A stretch of 64,000 nucleotides of DNA from Chitinophaga sp. CB10 (GCA_001870995.2 MLAV02000007.1:243489-307488), one strand, 5' to 3'; positions 51,362-61,400 are shown, counted from the stretch's first letter. The notes: generated by a model from the sequence alone, not told the origin. Numbers and translations: made by a program.

Positions 51362-51392
51362 CAAAGGTATGGGTTTTTTCCATTTCACCAAA
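51362..51392 (-). promoter_or_regulatory. promoter of tRNA-Arg copy 4
   Basis: Minus strand TTTG (51392-51389), 19-bp spacer, TACCTTTG (51369-51362): exact consensus. Confidence 0.88.
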
Positions 51393-51464
51393 TATTTTTT
51401 TCATTTTCCTATAATTTTCTGATTTCCACGTACTTTTACAGCGATCATTAAATAATTATAGCAA

Positions 51465-51938
51465 TTGAAAATTCAACTCTGGAGCATAGGAAAGGAACAT
51501 GATCCCTATATTCGGGATGGTATGGCGGTGTTTCAAAAACGCCTGCAACATTACGTGGATTTTGAAGTGAAGCTGATCCCGACCGTTAAACAGGCGGCGA
51601 GCCTCTCTGTACCGGAGCTTAAAAAAGCGGAGGCTAAAATTATCCTGGACCTCCTGCAGCCAACGGATTTCCTGCTGGCGCTGGACGAAAAAGGGAAAAT
51701 GATGACGACCGTGCAGTTTGCAGATTTCCTGCAGCAACGCACCAATGCCGGCACCCGGCAGCTGATCATTCTCATTGGCGGCGCATTTGGCATCGACCAG
51801 TCGGTATTGCAACGGGCGCAACTTACCATGTCCCTCTCCCCGCTCACCTTCCCGCACCAACTGGTACGGCTCATTTTCACGGAACAATTATACAGGGCGT
51901 ACACTGTATTAAACCGCGAAAAATATCATCATCAATAA
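51465..51938 (+). CDS. rlmH: 23S rRNA (pseudouridine-1915-N3)-methyltransferase
   Basis: 157 residues, SPOUT-class knotted methyltransferase acting on helix 69 of 23S rRNA. Conserved parts: LDEKGKMMTTVQFADFLQ, ILIGGAFGID, and the C-terminal knot HQLVRLIFTEQLYRAYTVL ending in KYHH. The start is TTG at 51465, because the conserved N-terminus KIQLWSIGK begins at the second codon and no in-frame ATG precedes it. 34 bp before the rhomboid gene. Confidence 0.95.
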   Translation: MKIQLWSIGKEHDPYIRDGMAVFQKRLQHYVDFEVKLIPTVKQAASLSVPELKKAEAKIILDLLQPTDFLLALDEKGKMMTTVQFADFLQQRTNAGTRQLIILIGGAFGIDQSVLQRAQLTMSLSPLTFPHQLVRLIFTEQLYRAYTVLNREKYHHQ

Positions 51939-51972
51939 TTACATTTACATTCTGTCTAACAACCCGCAATCT

Positions 51973-52578
51973 ATGTCTACTACATTAATCATAATTATCA
52001 TCACCTGCGTAGTTTCCATCACTTCGTTCAGCAACGGCTCACAGTGGGATAAAATGAGTATGCAGCCTTACATGGTAAAACACCATAACCAGTGGTATCG
52101 CTTTATCACGGCCGGTTTCCTTCATGCCGACTATATGCACCTGTTCTTTAACATGCTCACCCTGTATTTTTTTGGCAGGTACGCGGAGATGTTGTTCATG
52201 GCCATCACCGGATCGAAAGTGACCTACGTGGTGTATTATATCCTCGCGATCATCGCAGGAAATATCCCGGGATTCTTCAAACACCAGAACGATAGTCATT
52301 ATGTGGCCATAGGCGCCAGCGGCGCGGTTTCCGCCGTATTGTTCACTACCATCCTGCTCTATCCCTGGGAAAAAATTTACCTCTACTTTGCCATTGGTAT
52401 CCCGGCGGTGATTTACGCGGTGCTGTTCCTCGCTTATTCCAGCTATATGTCTAAACGCGGCATGGATAACGTGGGGCACGACGCGCATATTTGGGGAGCG
52501 ATATTCGGATTTGTAGCGCCCATCGTGCTGCGGCCGGAGCTGGCGCAGAACTTCCTGGACGCGTTGTTGAGACGGTAA
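51973..52578 (+). CDS. rhomboid-family intramembrane serine protease
   Basis: 201 residues with about six membrane helices. The catalytic Ser116 is in GASGAVSAV and His172 in DAHIWGAIFG. The oxyanion-hole side has HADYMHLFFNMLTLYFFG. Cleaves membrane-embedded substrates; the target is unknown. Follows rlmH on the same strand and ends before a strong terminator. Confidence 0.93.
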   Translation: MSTTLIIIIITCVVSITSFSNGSQWDKMSMQPYMVKHHNQWYRFITAGFLHADYMHLFFNMLTLYFFGRYAEMLFMAITGSKVTYVVYYILAIIAGNIPGFFKHQNDSHYVAIGASGAVSAVLFTTILLYPWEKIYLYFAIGIPAVIYAVLFLAYSSYMSKRGMDNVGHDAHIWGAIFGFVAPIVLRPELAQNFLDALLRR

Positions 52579-52590
52579 GCTTATTATAGT

Positions 52591-52623
52591 AAAGCGGCCA
52601 GCACATGATGTGTTGGCCGCTTT
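52591..52623. terminator. terminator between rhomboid gene and tilS
   Basis: AAAGCGGCCAGCACA pairs with TGTGTTGGCCGCTTT (one G-T wobble), followed on the plus strand by an 8-T run. It separates convergent genes. Confidence 0.9.
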
Positions 52624-52626
52624 TTT

Positions 52627-53967
52627 TTATTTATGCCATTCGATGGACAACATCTTTTCTGTTGCCGGCAGTATCTTGAACCGGTCGTCGATACGCATGC
52701 CGATGACCCATACCACCCGCTTTTGCGATTCCAATACCCAGACCTGCTCTTTTTCTGGAATGGACAACTTCTGATCAATAAAAAAGCGACTGAGTTTTTT
52801 CTTCTTCCGCATACCCAGCGGATAGAAGTAGTCACCCTGCTTCCATTTGCGGAGGATCAGGGGATAGCGCAGCTGCGCAGCGTCGACCCAGGCGGTATCG
52901 GGCGACTGCGGAATGCTGCCTGCATGCGCTTTATCGATACTGCGCAGGTGCAGTTGTCCGCCTCCAAAATGCACATGAGTGGTTTCCGGCGCAATGGAAA
53001 TCACGGGCGCAGTCGTATCCTGGATGGCGGTGATCAGCAGCCATGCGCGGTTGCGTAAAATACGATGGGTAGGCGTTTCCACGTATCGGCCGGACTCGCT
53101 CTCCAGCAAGTTCAGCACCTGCGGGAGCTGGGCGGAGGAGCAGCCAAACTCACGGAATATTTCCCAGGCAATGGTTTGCAGCGGCATGGTTTTCTGCAGC
53201 TTCAGCACGGGAATCATCCAGTGGTCGCCCTTCTGCGTCAGCAGGGCTTTGCGGTGGCGGTTGACCGACTCCATATATAATACCTCCGCCTCGCGGATCT
53301 TTTCAATGGTAGCGGCCATATTTTTCACCGCAGCCGGAATGCTTTCCTGGATCACCGGAATGACATGGTGACGGAAATAATTACGTGTGTACTTGTCCGT
53401 TGCATTGGAGCTATCTTCCACGAACTGCAGGTTTTTACGGGTAGCCCAGGCTACCAGCGTATCCTTCTCTGCAAACAGCATGGGGCGAATGATCTTATCA
53501 TACCTGGGCAGTATCCCGTGTAAGCCGGCAATACCGGTGCCTTTGGCAAAATTCATAAGGGCCGTTTCCACGCTGTCCTGCAGGTGGTGGGCGGTGGCGA
53601 TATAGGCGTACCCGTTGGCAGCCCGCACTTCTTCCAGCCACTGGTAGCGCAGCTCCCGGGCGGCAATCTGGATGGATACCTTGTGGGCAGCGGCGTAGCC
53701 GGCGGTGTCGAAACGGGTTTCGTGGAAAGGCAGTTCCAGGCGGCTGGCGAGGTCGCGCACGAAGGACTCGTCCCGCACGGACTCATCGCCCCTCAGCTGG
53801 AAATTGCAGTGGGCGATGCCGGCTGCAAACCCCGCCTCTTTAAACAGGCAGGCCATCACCATGGAGTCCACCCCGCCGCTAACGGCCAGCAGTATTTGCT
53901 GGGAGGGATCGAACAGCAGGTGTTCTTTAATAAAATTGAGAAAGTTATGAAGCAGTTGATGCGGCAT
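52627..53967 (-). CDS. tilS: tRNA(Ile)-lysidine synthetase
   Basis: 446 residues. The ATP-PPi loop SGGVDS is at 30-35 in LLAVSGGVDSM, followed by TAHHLQDSVETALMNF and LHGILPRYDKIIRPML. The TilS C-terminal domain is seen in LILRKWKQGDYFYPLGMRKKKKLSRFFID. It modifies C34 of tRNA-Ile(CAU) to lysidine using lysine and ATP. 15 bp downstream of the TPR gene on the same strand. Confidence 0.96.
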   Translation of the reverse strand: MPHQLLHNFLNFIKEHLLFDPSQQILLAVSGGVDSMVMACLFKEAGFAAGIAHCNFQLRGDESVRDESFVRDLASRLELPFHETRFDTAGYAAAHKVSIQIAARELRYQWLEEVRAANGYAYIATAHHLQDSVETALMNFAKGTGIAGLHGILPRYDKIIRPMLFAEKDTLVAWATRKNLQFVEDSSNATDKYTRNYFRHHVIPVIQESIPAAVKNMAATIEKIREAEVLYMESVNRHRKALLTQKGDHWMIPVLKLQKTMPLQTIAWEIFREFGCSSAQLPQVLNLLESESGRYVETPTHRILRNRAWLLITAIQDTTAPVISIAPETTHVHFGGGQLHLRSIDKAHAGSIPQSPDTAWVDAAQLRYPLILRKWKQGDYFYPLGMRKKKKLSRFFIDQKLSIPEKEQVWVLESQKRVVWVIGMRIDDRFKILPATEKMLSIEWHK

Positions 53968-53982
53968 GCGATAGTTGTTGGA

Positions 53983-54294
53983 TTAGTAAACCAGGTCCTC
54001 GTAGGCGGACTGCAGTTCGTTATAGGTATGCCGTTCGTTGGCCGCTTTGGCCATGGCCATACCTGTTTCATAGACTTTTATGGCCGCCTCCTTATCGCCT
54101 GCCCTTTCCAGCAATTTGCCGAGGTGGTAATACGACCCGGTGTAGCCGGGCTCATAAGCGAGCAGGTCTTCAAATAGTTGCCTGGCGGTAATATCATCTC
54201 CCAGCTTGATATGTTCGAGAGCGAGTGCATGTTTCACGAAGCTGTCGTTTGGACTGGCTTCCAGGAACTGCTTCAGCTGCGCGATTCTGTCCAT
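53983..54294 (-). CDS. small TPR-repeat protein
   Basis: 103 residues made of about two tetratricopeptide repeats (KHALALEHIKLGDDITARQLFEDLL, YYHLGKLLERAGDKEAAIKVYETGM). Cytoplasmic protein-interaction scaffold of unknown partner. It ends 15 bp before tilS on the same strand, so the two are likely one transcript. Confidence 0.85.
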   Translation of the reverse strand: MDRIAQLKQFLEASPNDSFVKHALALEHIKLGDDITARQLFEDLLAYEPGYTGSYYHLGKLLERAGDKEAAIKVYETGMAMAKAANERHTYNELQSAYEDLVY

Positions 54295-54418
54295 CCTGCT
54301 AATAATTTATAAGTAATTGTTTTTCAGTCCGCAAGATACACATATTGCCAATTTCAGCAATAACTTAAAACTGCGTAAAATCATCCATCATGGTGGCGGT
54401 TGGCTTATATTATTTAAA

Positions 54419-54426
54419 TATATTTG
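54419..54426 (+). promoter_or_regulatory. etfB: -7 element of the etfBA promoter
   Basis: TATATTTG matches TAnnTTTG exactly, 36 bp before the etfB ATG. The -33 match is partial (TTG at 54400-54402, spacer shorter than usual). Confidence 0.5.
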
Positions 54427-54462
54427 CTGATACCGCATTATTAAACAAAACAGTTTACGGCC

Positions 54463-55203
54463 ATGAAGATTTTAGTTTGTATCAGTAAAACTCCGGACAC
54501 GACTGCAAAAATAGCTTTCACGGACAATAACACGAAATTCAATGAAGCTGGGGTCCAGTTCATCATTAACCCATATGACGAATGGTATGCCCTGGTACGC
54601 GCCCTGGAGCTGAAGGAAACCGTTGGAGCGGATGTACACCTGGTAACTGTAGGTGGAGCGGATTGTGACCCCATTATCAGAAAAGCGCTGGCGCTCGGCG
54701 GTGATCATGCGTATCGCATCAATGCCAGCAGTGGAGACAGTTTTTATATCGCATCACAAATAGCGGCACACGCCAAAGAACAGCAGTATGACCTCATTTT
54801 CACCGGTAAGGAAACCATTGACTACAATGGTAGCGGCATTGGTGGTATGGTGGCGGAACTGCTGGAATTACCATATGTATCCATCGCTGCCAAATTTGAC
54901 CTGAATGGCACCAAAGCGACCATCAACAGGGAGATTGAAGGCGGTGAGGAAGTTTGCGAAGTAGAACTGCCGGTAGTGGTATCCTGCCAGAAAGGTATGG
55001 CGGAAGCGCGTATCCCTAACATGCGCGGTATCATGGCCGCCAAAACCAAACCGCTGACAGTAGTGGAACCTGTTGCAGCGGATAGCCTGACCAGCGTGGT
55101 GAGCTTTGAGCTGCCGCCTGCCAAGAGCGGCGTGAAGCTGATCAATGCGGACAATGTGGAAGAGCTGGTGAAGCTGCTCCACGAAGAAGCAAAAGTGATC
55201 TAA
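54463..55203 (+). CDS. etfB: electron transfer flavoprotein beta subunit
   Basis: 246 residues. It starts MKILVCISKTPDTTAKIAF, with the AMP/adenine-binding fold and the signature stretch VSCQKGMAEARIPNMRGIM. Together with EtfA it carries electrons from acyl-CoA dehydrogenases to ETF:quinone oxidoreductase. It is 45 bp upstream of etfA, forming the etfBA pair. Confidence 0.96.
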   Translation: MKILVCISKTPDTTAKIAFTDNNTKFNEAGVQFIINPYDEWYALVRALELKETVGADVHLVTVGGADCDPIIRKALALGGDHAYRINASSGDSFYIASQIAAHAKEQQYDLIFTGKETIDYNGSGIGGMVAELLELPYVSIAAKFDLNGTKATINREIEGGEEVCEVELPVVVSCQKGMAEARIPNMRGIMAAKTKPLTVVEPVAADSLTSVVSFELPPAKSGVKLINADNVEELVKLLHEEAKVI

Positions 55204-55248
55204 GCACCGGTGAGGGTAACCCAATTTTCCACTTCAAAAAATTAAACA

Positions 55249-56223
55249 ATGTCAGTATTAATATTCGCAGATCAGGCAGAAGGTAAAATTAAAAAAGCGG
55301 CCCTGGAAGCCGTACAATATGGCGCCAAAGTAGCGGCGCAATTAGGCACTACCGCCACCGCAGTAGTGCTGGGCGCGGCGGATGCCGCAGAACTGGCGGC
55401 CCTGGGCAATTATGGCGCCACCAAAGTGCTGCATGCGGCAGATGCCCGTTTGCACGAAGTTGAGTCCACAGTATATACAAAAGTGATTGCAGCAGCGGCC
55501 GAAAAAGAAGGTGCAGCCGTGATCATTTTCCCGCATAATTTCGATGGCAAGGCCATTGCGCCGCGCGTGTCCGCACGGCTGAAGGCAGGACTGGTAGCAG
55601 GCGCTATCTCCTACCCTGATACCAGCAATGGATTCGTGGTGAAGAAGAGCGTGTTCTCCGGGAAGGCTTTCGCGAATGTGAACATTACTTCCGAGAAGAA
55701 GATCATATCTATTATACCCAATACTTTCGCGGTAAGCGCGGGTACAGATACCGCAACGGTGGAAGCTTTCAGCCCTGCCATCAACGATGCGGACTTTAAA
55801 GTGAAAGTAGTGAAGAAGAATACGCTCAGCGGTGAAATTCCATTAACAGAGGCGGAAATCATTGTATCCGGCGGCCGTGGTCTGAAAGGGCCTGAAAACT
55901 GGGGCATGGTGGAAGACCTGGCGCATGCGCTGGGCGCGGCAACGGCTAGTAGTCGCCCGGTGGCCGATGCGGGCTGGCGTCCGCACCACGAGCACGTAGG
56001 CCAGACGGGGCTCACTGTTCGTCCCAACCTCTACATCGCCATTGGTATTTCCGGGGCGATCCAGCACCTGGCCGGGGTGAACGGCAGTAAGGTGATTGTG
56101 GTGATCAATAAGGATCCGGAAGCGCCGTTCTTCAAGGCTGCCGACTATGGCATTGTGGGCGATGCTTTCGAAGTGGTGCCCAGGCTCACCGAGGCAGTTA
56201 AAAAGTACAAAGGCCTGAACTAA
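55249..56223 (+). CDS. etfA: electron transfer flavoprotein alpha subunit
   Basis: 324 residues. The FAD-binding C-terminal domain is clear: SGGRGLKGPENWGMVEDL, VGQTGLTVRPNLYIAIGISG and VVINKDPEAPFFKAADYGIVGD. Forms a heterodimer with EtfB holding FAD. A hairpin (56237-56277) follows the stop, ending the operon. Confidence 0.97.
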   Translation: MSVLIFADQAEGKIKKAALEAVQYGAKVAAQLGTTATAVVLGAADAAELAALGNYGATKVLHAADARLHEVESTVYTKVIAAAAEKEGAAVIIFPHNFDGKAIAPRVSARLKAGLVAGAISYPDTSNGFVVKKSVFSGKAFANVNITSEKKIISIIPNTFAVSAGTDTATVEAFSPAINDADFKVKVVKKNTLSGEIPLTEAEIIVSGGRGLKGPENWGMVEDLAHALGAATASSRPVADAGWRPHHEHVGQTGLTVRPNLYIAIGISGAIQHLAGVNGSKVIVVINKDPEAPFFKAADYGIVGDAFEVVPRLTEAVKKYKGLN

Positions 56224-56236
56224 GCTCATTATATAT

Positions 56237-56277
56237 AAGGAGATGGTGCTACCGCAAAGGCGATGCATCATCTCCTT
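56237..56277 (+). terminator. hairpin after etfA
   Basis: AAGGAGATGGTGC (56237-56249) pairs with GCATCATCTCCTT (56265-56277) with a G-T wobble. Only a weak T-rich tail follows (TGAATTTTG). Confidence 0.65.
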
Positions 56278-56404
56278 TGAATTTTGTGTTTGTTCGCTGA
56301 TTTCTTGATAAAAGTGCCCCTAATCTTATAGTTTTTTTTTAGATAAGGAATTATTTTCTAACTTCACGGTCTTATAAAACCTTCAGCGACAACGCAAGAC
56401 AGAT

Positions 56405-57004
56405 ATGAGAAAAATAGAACTGGAAATAGTTGCTTTATCGCACAGCATTACGCAGACTCATTCATATGCCGTGGTATTGGGAGAGGTAAATGGGTTGCGC
56501 CGTTTGCCGATTGTGATTGGTGGCTTTGAAGCGCAGGCGATTGCCGTAGCCCTTGAAAAAATGCAACCCAGCAGGCCCCTCACCCACGATCTGATGAAAA
56601 ATTTCATGAATGCATTTAGCATTGAATTACATGAAGTAGTAATCAGCAACTTGCAGGAAGGTATATTTTACTCCAAGCTGATCTGTTCCAGCAACGACGA
56701 AACCATAGAAATTGACTCCAGGACTTCAGATGCGCTCGCATTAGCCGTTAGATTTGGCTGTCCGATATATACATTCGAAAACATCCTCAACAGTGCCGGT
56801 ATTTTGTTAGATGATCCGGCTGGCAAAAAAAGCAGCAAACCGGTTACGCCTACCATCCAGGAGCATGAGAAAGGTGCGGAAGACGACCTGAAAGCCCTGA
56901 ACCTGGACGAACTGCAGCAGCTGCTCCAGGAAGTATTGGAACAGGAGGATTACATCCGCGCCATTGCTATCCGCGACGAGATCAACAGCCGTAAAAGCAA
57001 ATAA
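56405..57004 (+). CDS. bifunctional-nuclease-family protein (DUF151) with UvrB/UvrC motif
   Basis: 199 residues. The DUF151 domain (about 1-130) is recognised by VLGEVNGLRRLPIVIGGFEAQAIA and SRTSDALALAVRFGCPIY. A linker leads to a C-terminal UVR motif (LQQLLQEVLEQEDYIRAIAIRDEIN). The domain is linked to nuclease activity in some members; the cellular role in bacteria is unclear. It stands between etfBA and ispE on the same strand. Confidence 0.92.
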   Translation: MRKIELEIVALSHSITQTHSYAVVLGEVNGLRRLPIVIGGFEAQAIAVALEKMQPSRPLTHDLMKNFMNAFSIELHEVVISNLQEGIFYSKLICSSNDETIEIDSRTSDALALAVRFGCPIYTFENILNSAGILLDDPAGKKSSKPVTPTIQEHEKGAEDDLKALNLDELQQLLQEVLEQEDYIRAIAIRDEINSRKSK

Positions 57005-57079
57005 TTCAAATTTAATGGCAGCAATTCTACACCCCGGTATGCTGATTCCGGCAGGCTTTGCTATGTAAAATATTTTCCC

Positions 57080-57889
57080 ATGGTAGTATTTCCCAACTGT
57101 AAGATCAACCTGGGCCTGTACGTCACCAATAAGCGCCCGGATGGCTTTCATGACCTGGAAACCGTTTTTTACCCGGTAGCCGTGCAGGATGCCCTGGAAA
57201 TACTGAGCGCTCCTGCCCTTCAATTTACCAGTACCGGTATTGAAGTGCCGGGCAACAGTGCAGACAACCTTTGCATCAGGGCTTTTGAGCTGCTGCAGCG
57301 GGATTACCCTGCCGTGCAACCGGTGCAGATTCATTTGCATAAGCATATACCTATCGGGGCCGGACTGGGTGGCGGCAGCGCCGATGCCGCTTTTATGCTG
57401 AAGCTGCTGGACAGCAAGTTCCAACTGGGCCTCAGCGAGGAGCAGCTGATCGGGTATGCGGCACAGTTAGGCAGCGACTGCGCGTTTTTTATACCGAATA
57501 AGCCTTGTTTTGCCGTTGGCCGGGGGGAGATATTAACGCCGTTAAGCCTGGATCTTTCGGGATATTCACTTTTGCTCATCTATCCCGGCCTGCATGTAAA
57601 TACCGGCTGGGCTTTTAAGCAGCTCACTCCTGCTGCCCCGCAGCGTTCCCTTAGGGAAACGATCCAACTGCCCGTGGAGGAATGGAAAGGTGTAATCGGT
57701 AATGATTTTGAAGGACCGGTGTTTGCGGCTCATCCTGAGCTGGCGGCGATTAAAAACCGGTTGTATGAGAGCGGCGCTGTTTATGCGACGATGAGTGGCA
57801 GCGGGTCTACGATGGTGGGTATTTACCCGAAGCATACATTACCGGATATTGATTGGGAAAGCGGGTATAGTGTGTTTAGGGTTGGGTGA
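57080..57889 (+). CDS. ispE: 4-diphosphocytidyl-2-C-methyl-D-erythritol kinase
   Basis: 269 residues of the GHMP kinase superfamily, fourth step of the MEP isoprenoid pathway. CKINLGLYVTNKRPDGFHD is the N-terminal substrate block, PIGAGLGGGSADAA (about 91-104) the ATP-binding motif, and MSGSGSTMVGIY the third motif. Length is normal. The 3' end, including the stop codon, lies in a short direct repeat (57872-57977). Confidence 0.95.
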   Translation: MVVFPNCKINLGLYVTNKRPDGFHDLETVFYPVAVQDALEILSAPALQFTSTGIEVPGNSADNLCIRAFELLQRDYPAVQPVQIHLHKHIPIGAGLGGGSADAAFMLKLLDSKFQLGLSEEQLIGYAAQLGSDCAFFIPNKPCFAVGRGEILTPLSLDLSGYSLLLIYPGLHVNTGWAFKQLTPAAPQRSLRETIQLPVEEWKGVIGNDFEGPVFAAHPELAAIKNRLYESGAVYATMSGSGSTMVGIYPKHTLPDIDWESGYSVFRVG

Positions 57890-57977
57890 TGGTTTCCTGC
57901 ATTAAAGAAAGGTGTTTATGGTTGGGTGATGAGGCGTTTAACATGACATAATTGATGGTTTCCTGCATTAAAGAAAG
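57872..57977. repeat. direct repeats over the ispE 3' end
   Basis: A 25-bp unit starting TGATGGTTTCC occurs at 57887-57911 and 57953-57977 without mismatch. A 20-bp unit ending GGTTGGGTGATG occurs at 57872-57891 and 57912-57931 with one mismatch. The first copies overlap the ispE stop codon, suggesting a local duplication of the gene's tail. Confidence 0.85.
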
Positions 57978-57998
57978 ACGCCTGTTGCCAGGCGCCTT
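57975..57998 (-). terminator. terminator of the small gene at 58009-58308
   Basis: AAGACGCCTG (57975-57984) pairs with CAGGCGCCTT (57989-57998) around TTGC, with one mismatch or wobble. On the minus strand TCTTTCTTT follows. Confidence 0.7.
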
Positions 57999-58008
57999 CT
58001 ACCTATCT

Positions 58009-58308
58009 TTATTTCGTACCCAGTTTACGAACCATATCATCTGAAATATCTTCCGAGTACACGCCATAGCCATGCATGAGCGTACCCCTTGTGCCATCGA
58101 GGGTTCTGATGGCGTAAACAATATTTTCATCGCCGGGATCTGTTTCCCCTTCAAAGCGATAGACTTCTTCGATATCAAATTCCTCCGGCTTTAACTTCCT
58201 GTTATCTCCCCCACCCTGAATACAATCGAACTGCAGGATAAAGTCAGCGGTATAGCCGCGTTGGCGCAGGTCCTGCAAGGCTTCTGTTACTGTTTCGTAA
58301 GATTTCAT
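58009..58308 (-). CDS. small conserved protein, often mislabelled PRPP synthetase
   Basis: 99 residues from ATG 58308 (MKSYETVTEALQDLRQRGYT); a frame extension to 58332 is unlikely. Short acidic protein with blocks KLKPEEFDIEEVYRFEGETD and ENIVYAIRTLDGTRGTLMHGYGVY. I recall similar short Bacteroidota proteins carrying the label phosphoribosylpyrophosphate synthetase, but it is far too short for that enzyme and no PRPP-synthetase motif is present. Function unknown. Own terminator downstream. Confidence 0.75.
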   Translation of the reverse strand: MKSYETVTEALQDLRQRGYTADFILQFDCIQGGGDNRKLKPEEFDIEEVYRFEGETDPGDENIVYAIRTLDGTRGTLMHGYGVYSEDISDDMVRKLGTK

Positions 58309-58362
58309 ACTTCCCTTTTTTGTCTTATACAATTTACAACATCCGAATGTTCTTTTTAAAAC

Positions 58363-58396
58363 AAAAAAGCTGATCTCCGGGGAGATCAGCTTTTTT
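58363..58396. terminator. terminator of the giant adhesin gene
   Basis: A 16-bp perfect stem (58363-58378 with 58381-58396) and a 2-nt loop, with A6 and T6 at the ends so that it reads in both directions. It lies 18 bp after the adhesin stop on the minus strand. Confidence 0.9.
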
Positions 58397-58414
58397 GACT
58401 ATTCAAGGTTACTA

Positions 58415-61400
58415 TTACCTGATTACAGTTACTTCACCTTTGAGGACATTAGGCATGCCACCGGCATATTTCTTATAGGTGAGCCACCATACGTAGGTGC
58501 CTACTTCTACAGGAACGCCTCTGTGTTTACCATCCCATCCTCTGTGTTGATCGGAGGACATGAAGATCAGCTCACCCCATCTGTTGAAGATACGCAGTTC
58601 GTATTCATACATTGGTCCGCGAACCACTGGTCTGAACACATCGTTACGTCCGTCGCCGTTTGGAGAGAAGGCGTTTGGCAACTCCGGTTTAGGTTCGCAC
58701 TGCGTGAAGTCCACCCGGATCTGGTCAGTTGCGCTTCCACAATCGTTGAATACAGTCACGGTGTAAGTACCGCCTTCTGTTACATTGAGTGTTGGAGCAG
58801 AAGATCCGTTATCCCAGCGCACCGCGGTGATACCGCTTCCGAATGCGCGCAGTGTGAGGGTTTCGCCTTTACACATTACGGTGTCGTTACCAAGGTTCAC
58901 TTTCGGCAATCCTGTCACATTCACTTTCACGCTGTCCATGAACACGCGCTGACAGAATTTATCCATTACGGCGATTTTGTAATTACCTGCTGCGGTGATT
59001 TTCTTGATCGGGTTAGGATCGCCATCATTCCACAGGTAGGAGATCGCATTTTCAGTGGTACCGTCCAGGGTGATTGCCGCGCCTGGGCAGATATTCCTGT
59101 CTGGGCCGAGGTCTACTTTGATCGTCGGTTTCATACGAACGTTTACGGTATCTCTCACCACGCAGTTATCTCTGCTAACGGCTACCCAGTAGTTACCCGG
59201 TTTGTTTACCACAATGGAGTTGCCGGTTTCGCCGGTCTGCCATTGGATACGGCCGCCGTTGGAATTTACGGTGAGCATGATAGACTGATCAGGGCAGATC
59301 GTCGTATCGCGGCTCAGGCTAATGTCTGGTGGCGGGTTCACGCTTACTTTCACGGTATCGATGGTGATACATCCACTCTTCGTCACTTTCACCCAGAACT
59401 GTTCCTGAGTACCTACCAGGATGGAAGACGAGGTCGCGCCTGTGCTCCAGAGGTAAGTAGCGCCGTTGACGAAGGCATCCAGTTTCACGGACTGTCCGCG
59501 ACAGATAGTGGTATCCGGGATATCCACCAGCGGAGTCGGGATCAGACCAACCTTGATGGTATCGGTGGTACCGCATTGGCCGTTGGATACGTTCACCCAG
59601 TAAGTACCAGCTTTAGTGATGTTGATACGCTGTGTAGTTTCTCCGGTAGACCAGCGGATGTTGTAACCGAAGTTGGCTGCACCCGCATCCAGTACCAGGC
59701 TGTTGCCACCGCAGATGGTCGTGTCTTTTCCAAGATTTACCACCGGTTTCTGGGTGTATTTCAGATCGTAGGTCACGGTGTCGGAAGAGCAACCGGTTCT
59801 GCCGTCTGTAATGATGAAGGATGCACTTGTTGCACCGTTCAGGTTGAAGATATTACTGCTTTGTGTGATTGGCAGGCCGTTTACAGCGTTGGAAGGTGTG
59901 ATGCCTACCAGGGTGTAAGTTGGGCGTGTCACGCTACCTACTGCCTGCAGCACGATCCGTGGATTATCGGAACAGTTTTGCGGCAGGTTGGCGTTCAGCT
60001 TAGGTTTATCACAAGGTTTGATGATAATACGCTGAATCACATCATTGGATTTATTTCCGCATGCATCCGTGATGGACCATCTTCTGATGATGGTGTAACC
60101 GTTACAGATATCTTTTACATAAGGATCCTCTGTATAGGTCACTTTTTTCGGGAATGAAGGATCACAGTTGTCAGTTGCAATCAGTGTCGGGGAAGAAGGT
60201 ATCTTATCCTGACAGTAGATTTCAATGTCTGCCGGAGCAGGCGCAATCACCGGACGGGTAGTATCTACCACGGTAATCACCTGACGAACTTCTGTTTTGT
60301 TAGCGCAAGCGTCCATTGCGGTCCAGGTTCTGATGATGCGGTAAGAGTTGTTGCATGCACCCGGGATACGTTCGGTGGTGATCGTTCTGATCAGCTTCAC
60401 TTCATTTCCGGTGCTGCAATTATCCGTTGCCGTTACATTCGGAGCCGGTGCAGGGATAGCGTCGCAGCTTACAGTGGTATCAGCCGGCGGCAAGATTGTG
60501 AATACCGGTTTAACAGTATCCTGAACGGTTACACGCTGCTGCATGGTAGCCACGTTGTTGCAGGCATCCGTAGCTGTCCATGTGCGGATCTCGATGTAGT
60601 TACCTGCGCAGGAACCAGGGATCTTCACAATTTTCGAGCTGGTGATTACCTGTACGCTGCCGGTGCAATTATCGGTAGCGCTGATTACAGGCCATCCAGG
60701 CAGCTTATCACAATCTACCACGGTGTCTTTAGGCGCTGGCATGGAGAACACTGGTTTGGTAGTATCCTGTACGGTGATGATCTGTACGGTGGTGTTACCG
60801 TTACCGCATTCATCCAGGGCCGTCCATTTACGGTAGATGAGGTATTTGCTCTGGCAGTCTCCAGGTTTGCGAACGATGGAGTCTTTCGGCTGAGCAGTGA
60901 TCACGCCTGGCGTACAGTTATCGGTAGCGGTGAGTGGCTGACCCGCAGGGATCTTATCACAATCCACCGTAACGTTGGCCGGCGTAGGCACATTGAATAC
61001 CGGGGCGGTTCTATCCACTACAGTGATCACCTGAGTGAGCGTTGCGCCGGTGTTGCAGGCGTCTTTAGCGGTCCATGTTCTGATCAGCTGGTAGCTGTTA
61101 CCGCAATTACCAGGTATATCTTTTCTTGTTTCTACCGGAGCAATGTTGATGTCGCCACCGCAATCGTCCTTAGCGGTCAGGTTGACGAAGCCAGGTACTT
61201 TATCGCAATCCACGGTTGTATCACGTGGCGCAGGCGTAGTGAACACCGGTGCTTTTGTATCCACGATGGTGATGGTCTGCGATGTTTTCACGCTGGTTCC
61301 GCATCTGTCGGTAGCGGTCCATGTACGGGTAATCGTCCTGGTACAAGCGTTCACGGTTACGGAAGCATCGTTCCAGGTGATTTGCAGCTGCTCATTGGTA

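Noticed and set aside
58009..58308. Phosphoribosylpyrophosphate synthetase
   Set aside because: At 99 residues it is about one third of the enzyme and has none of its PRPP or ATP motifs.
58523..60157. A 544-codon plus-strand frame inside the adhesin gene
   Set aside because: Mirror of the repeat-rich adhesin; the minus-strand frame ends in a clear T9SS type-B domain and is the real one.
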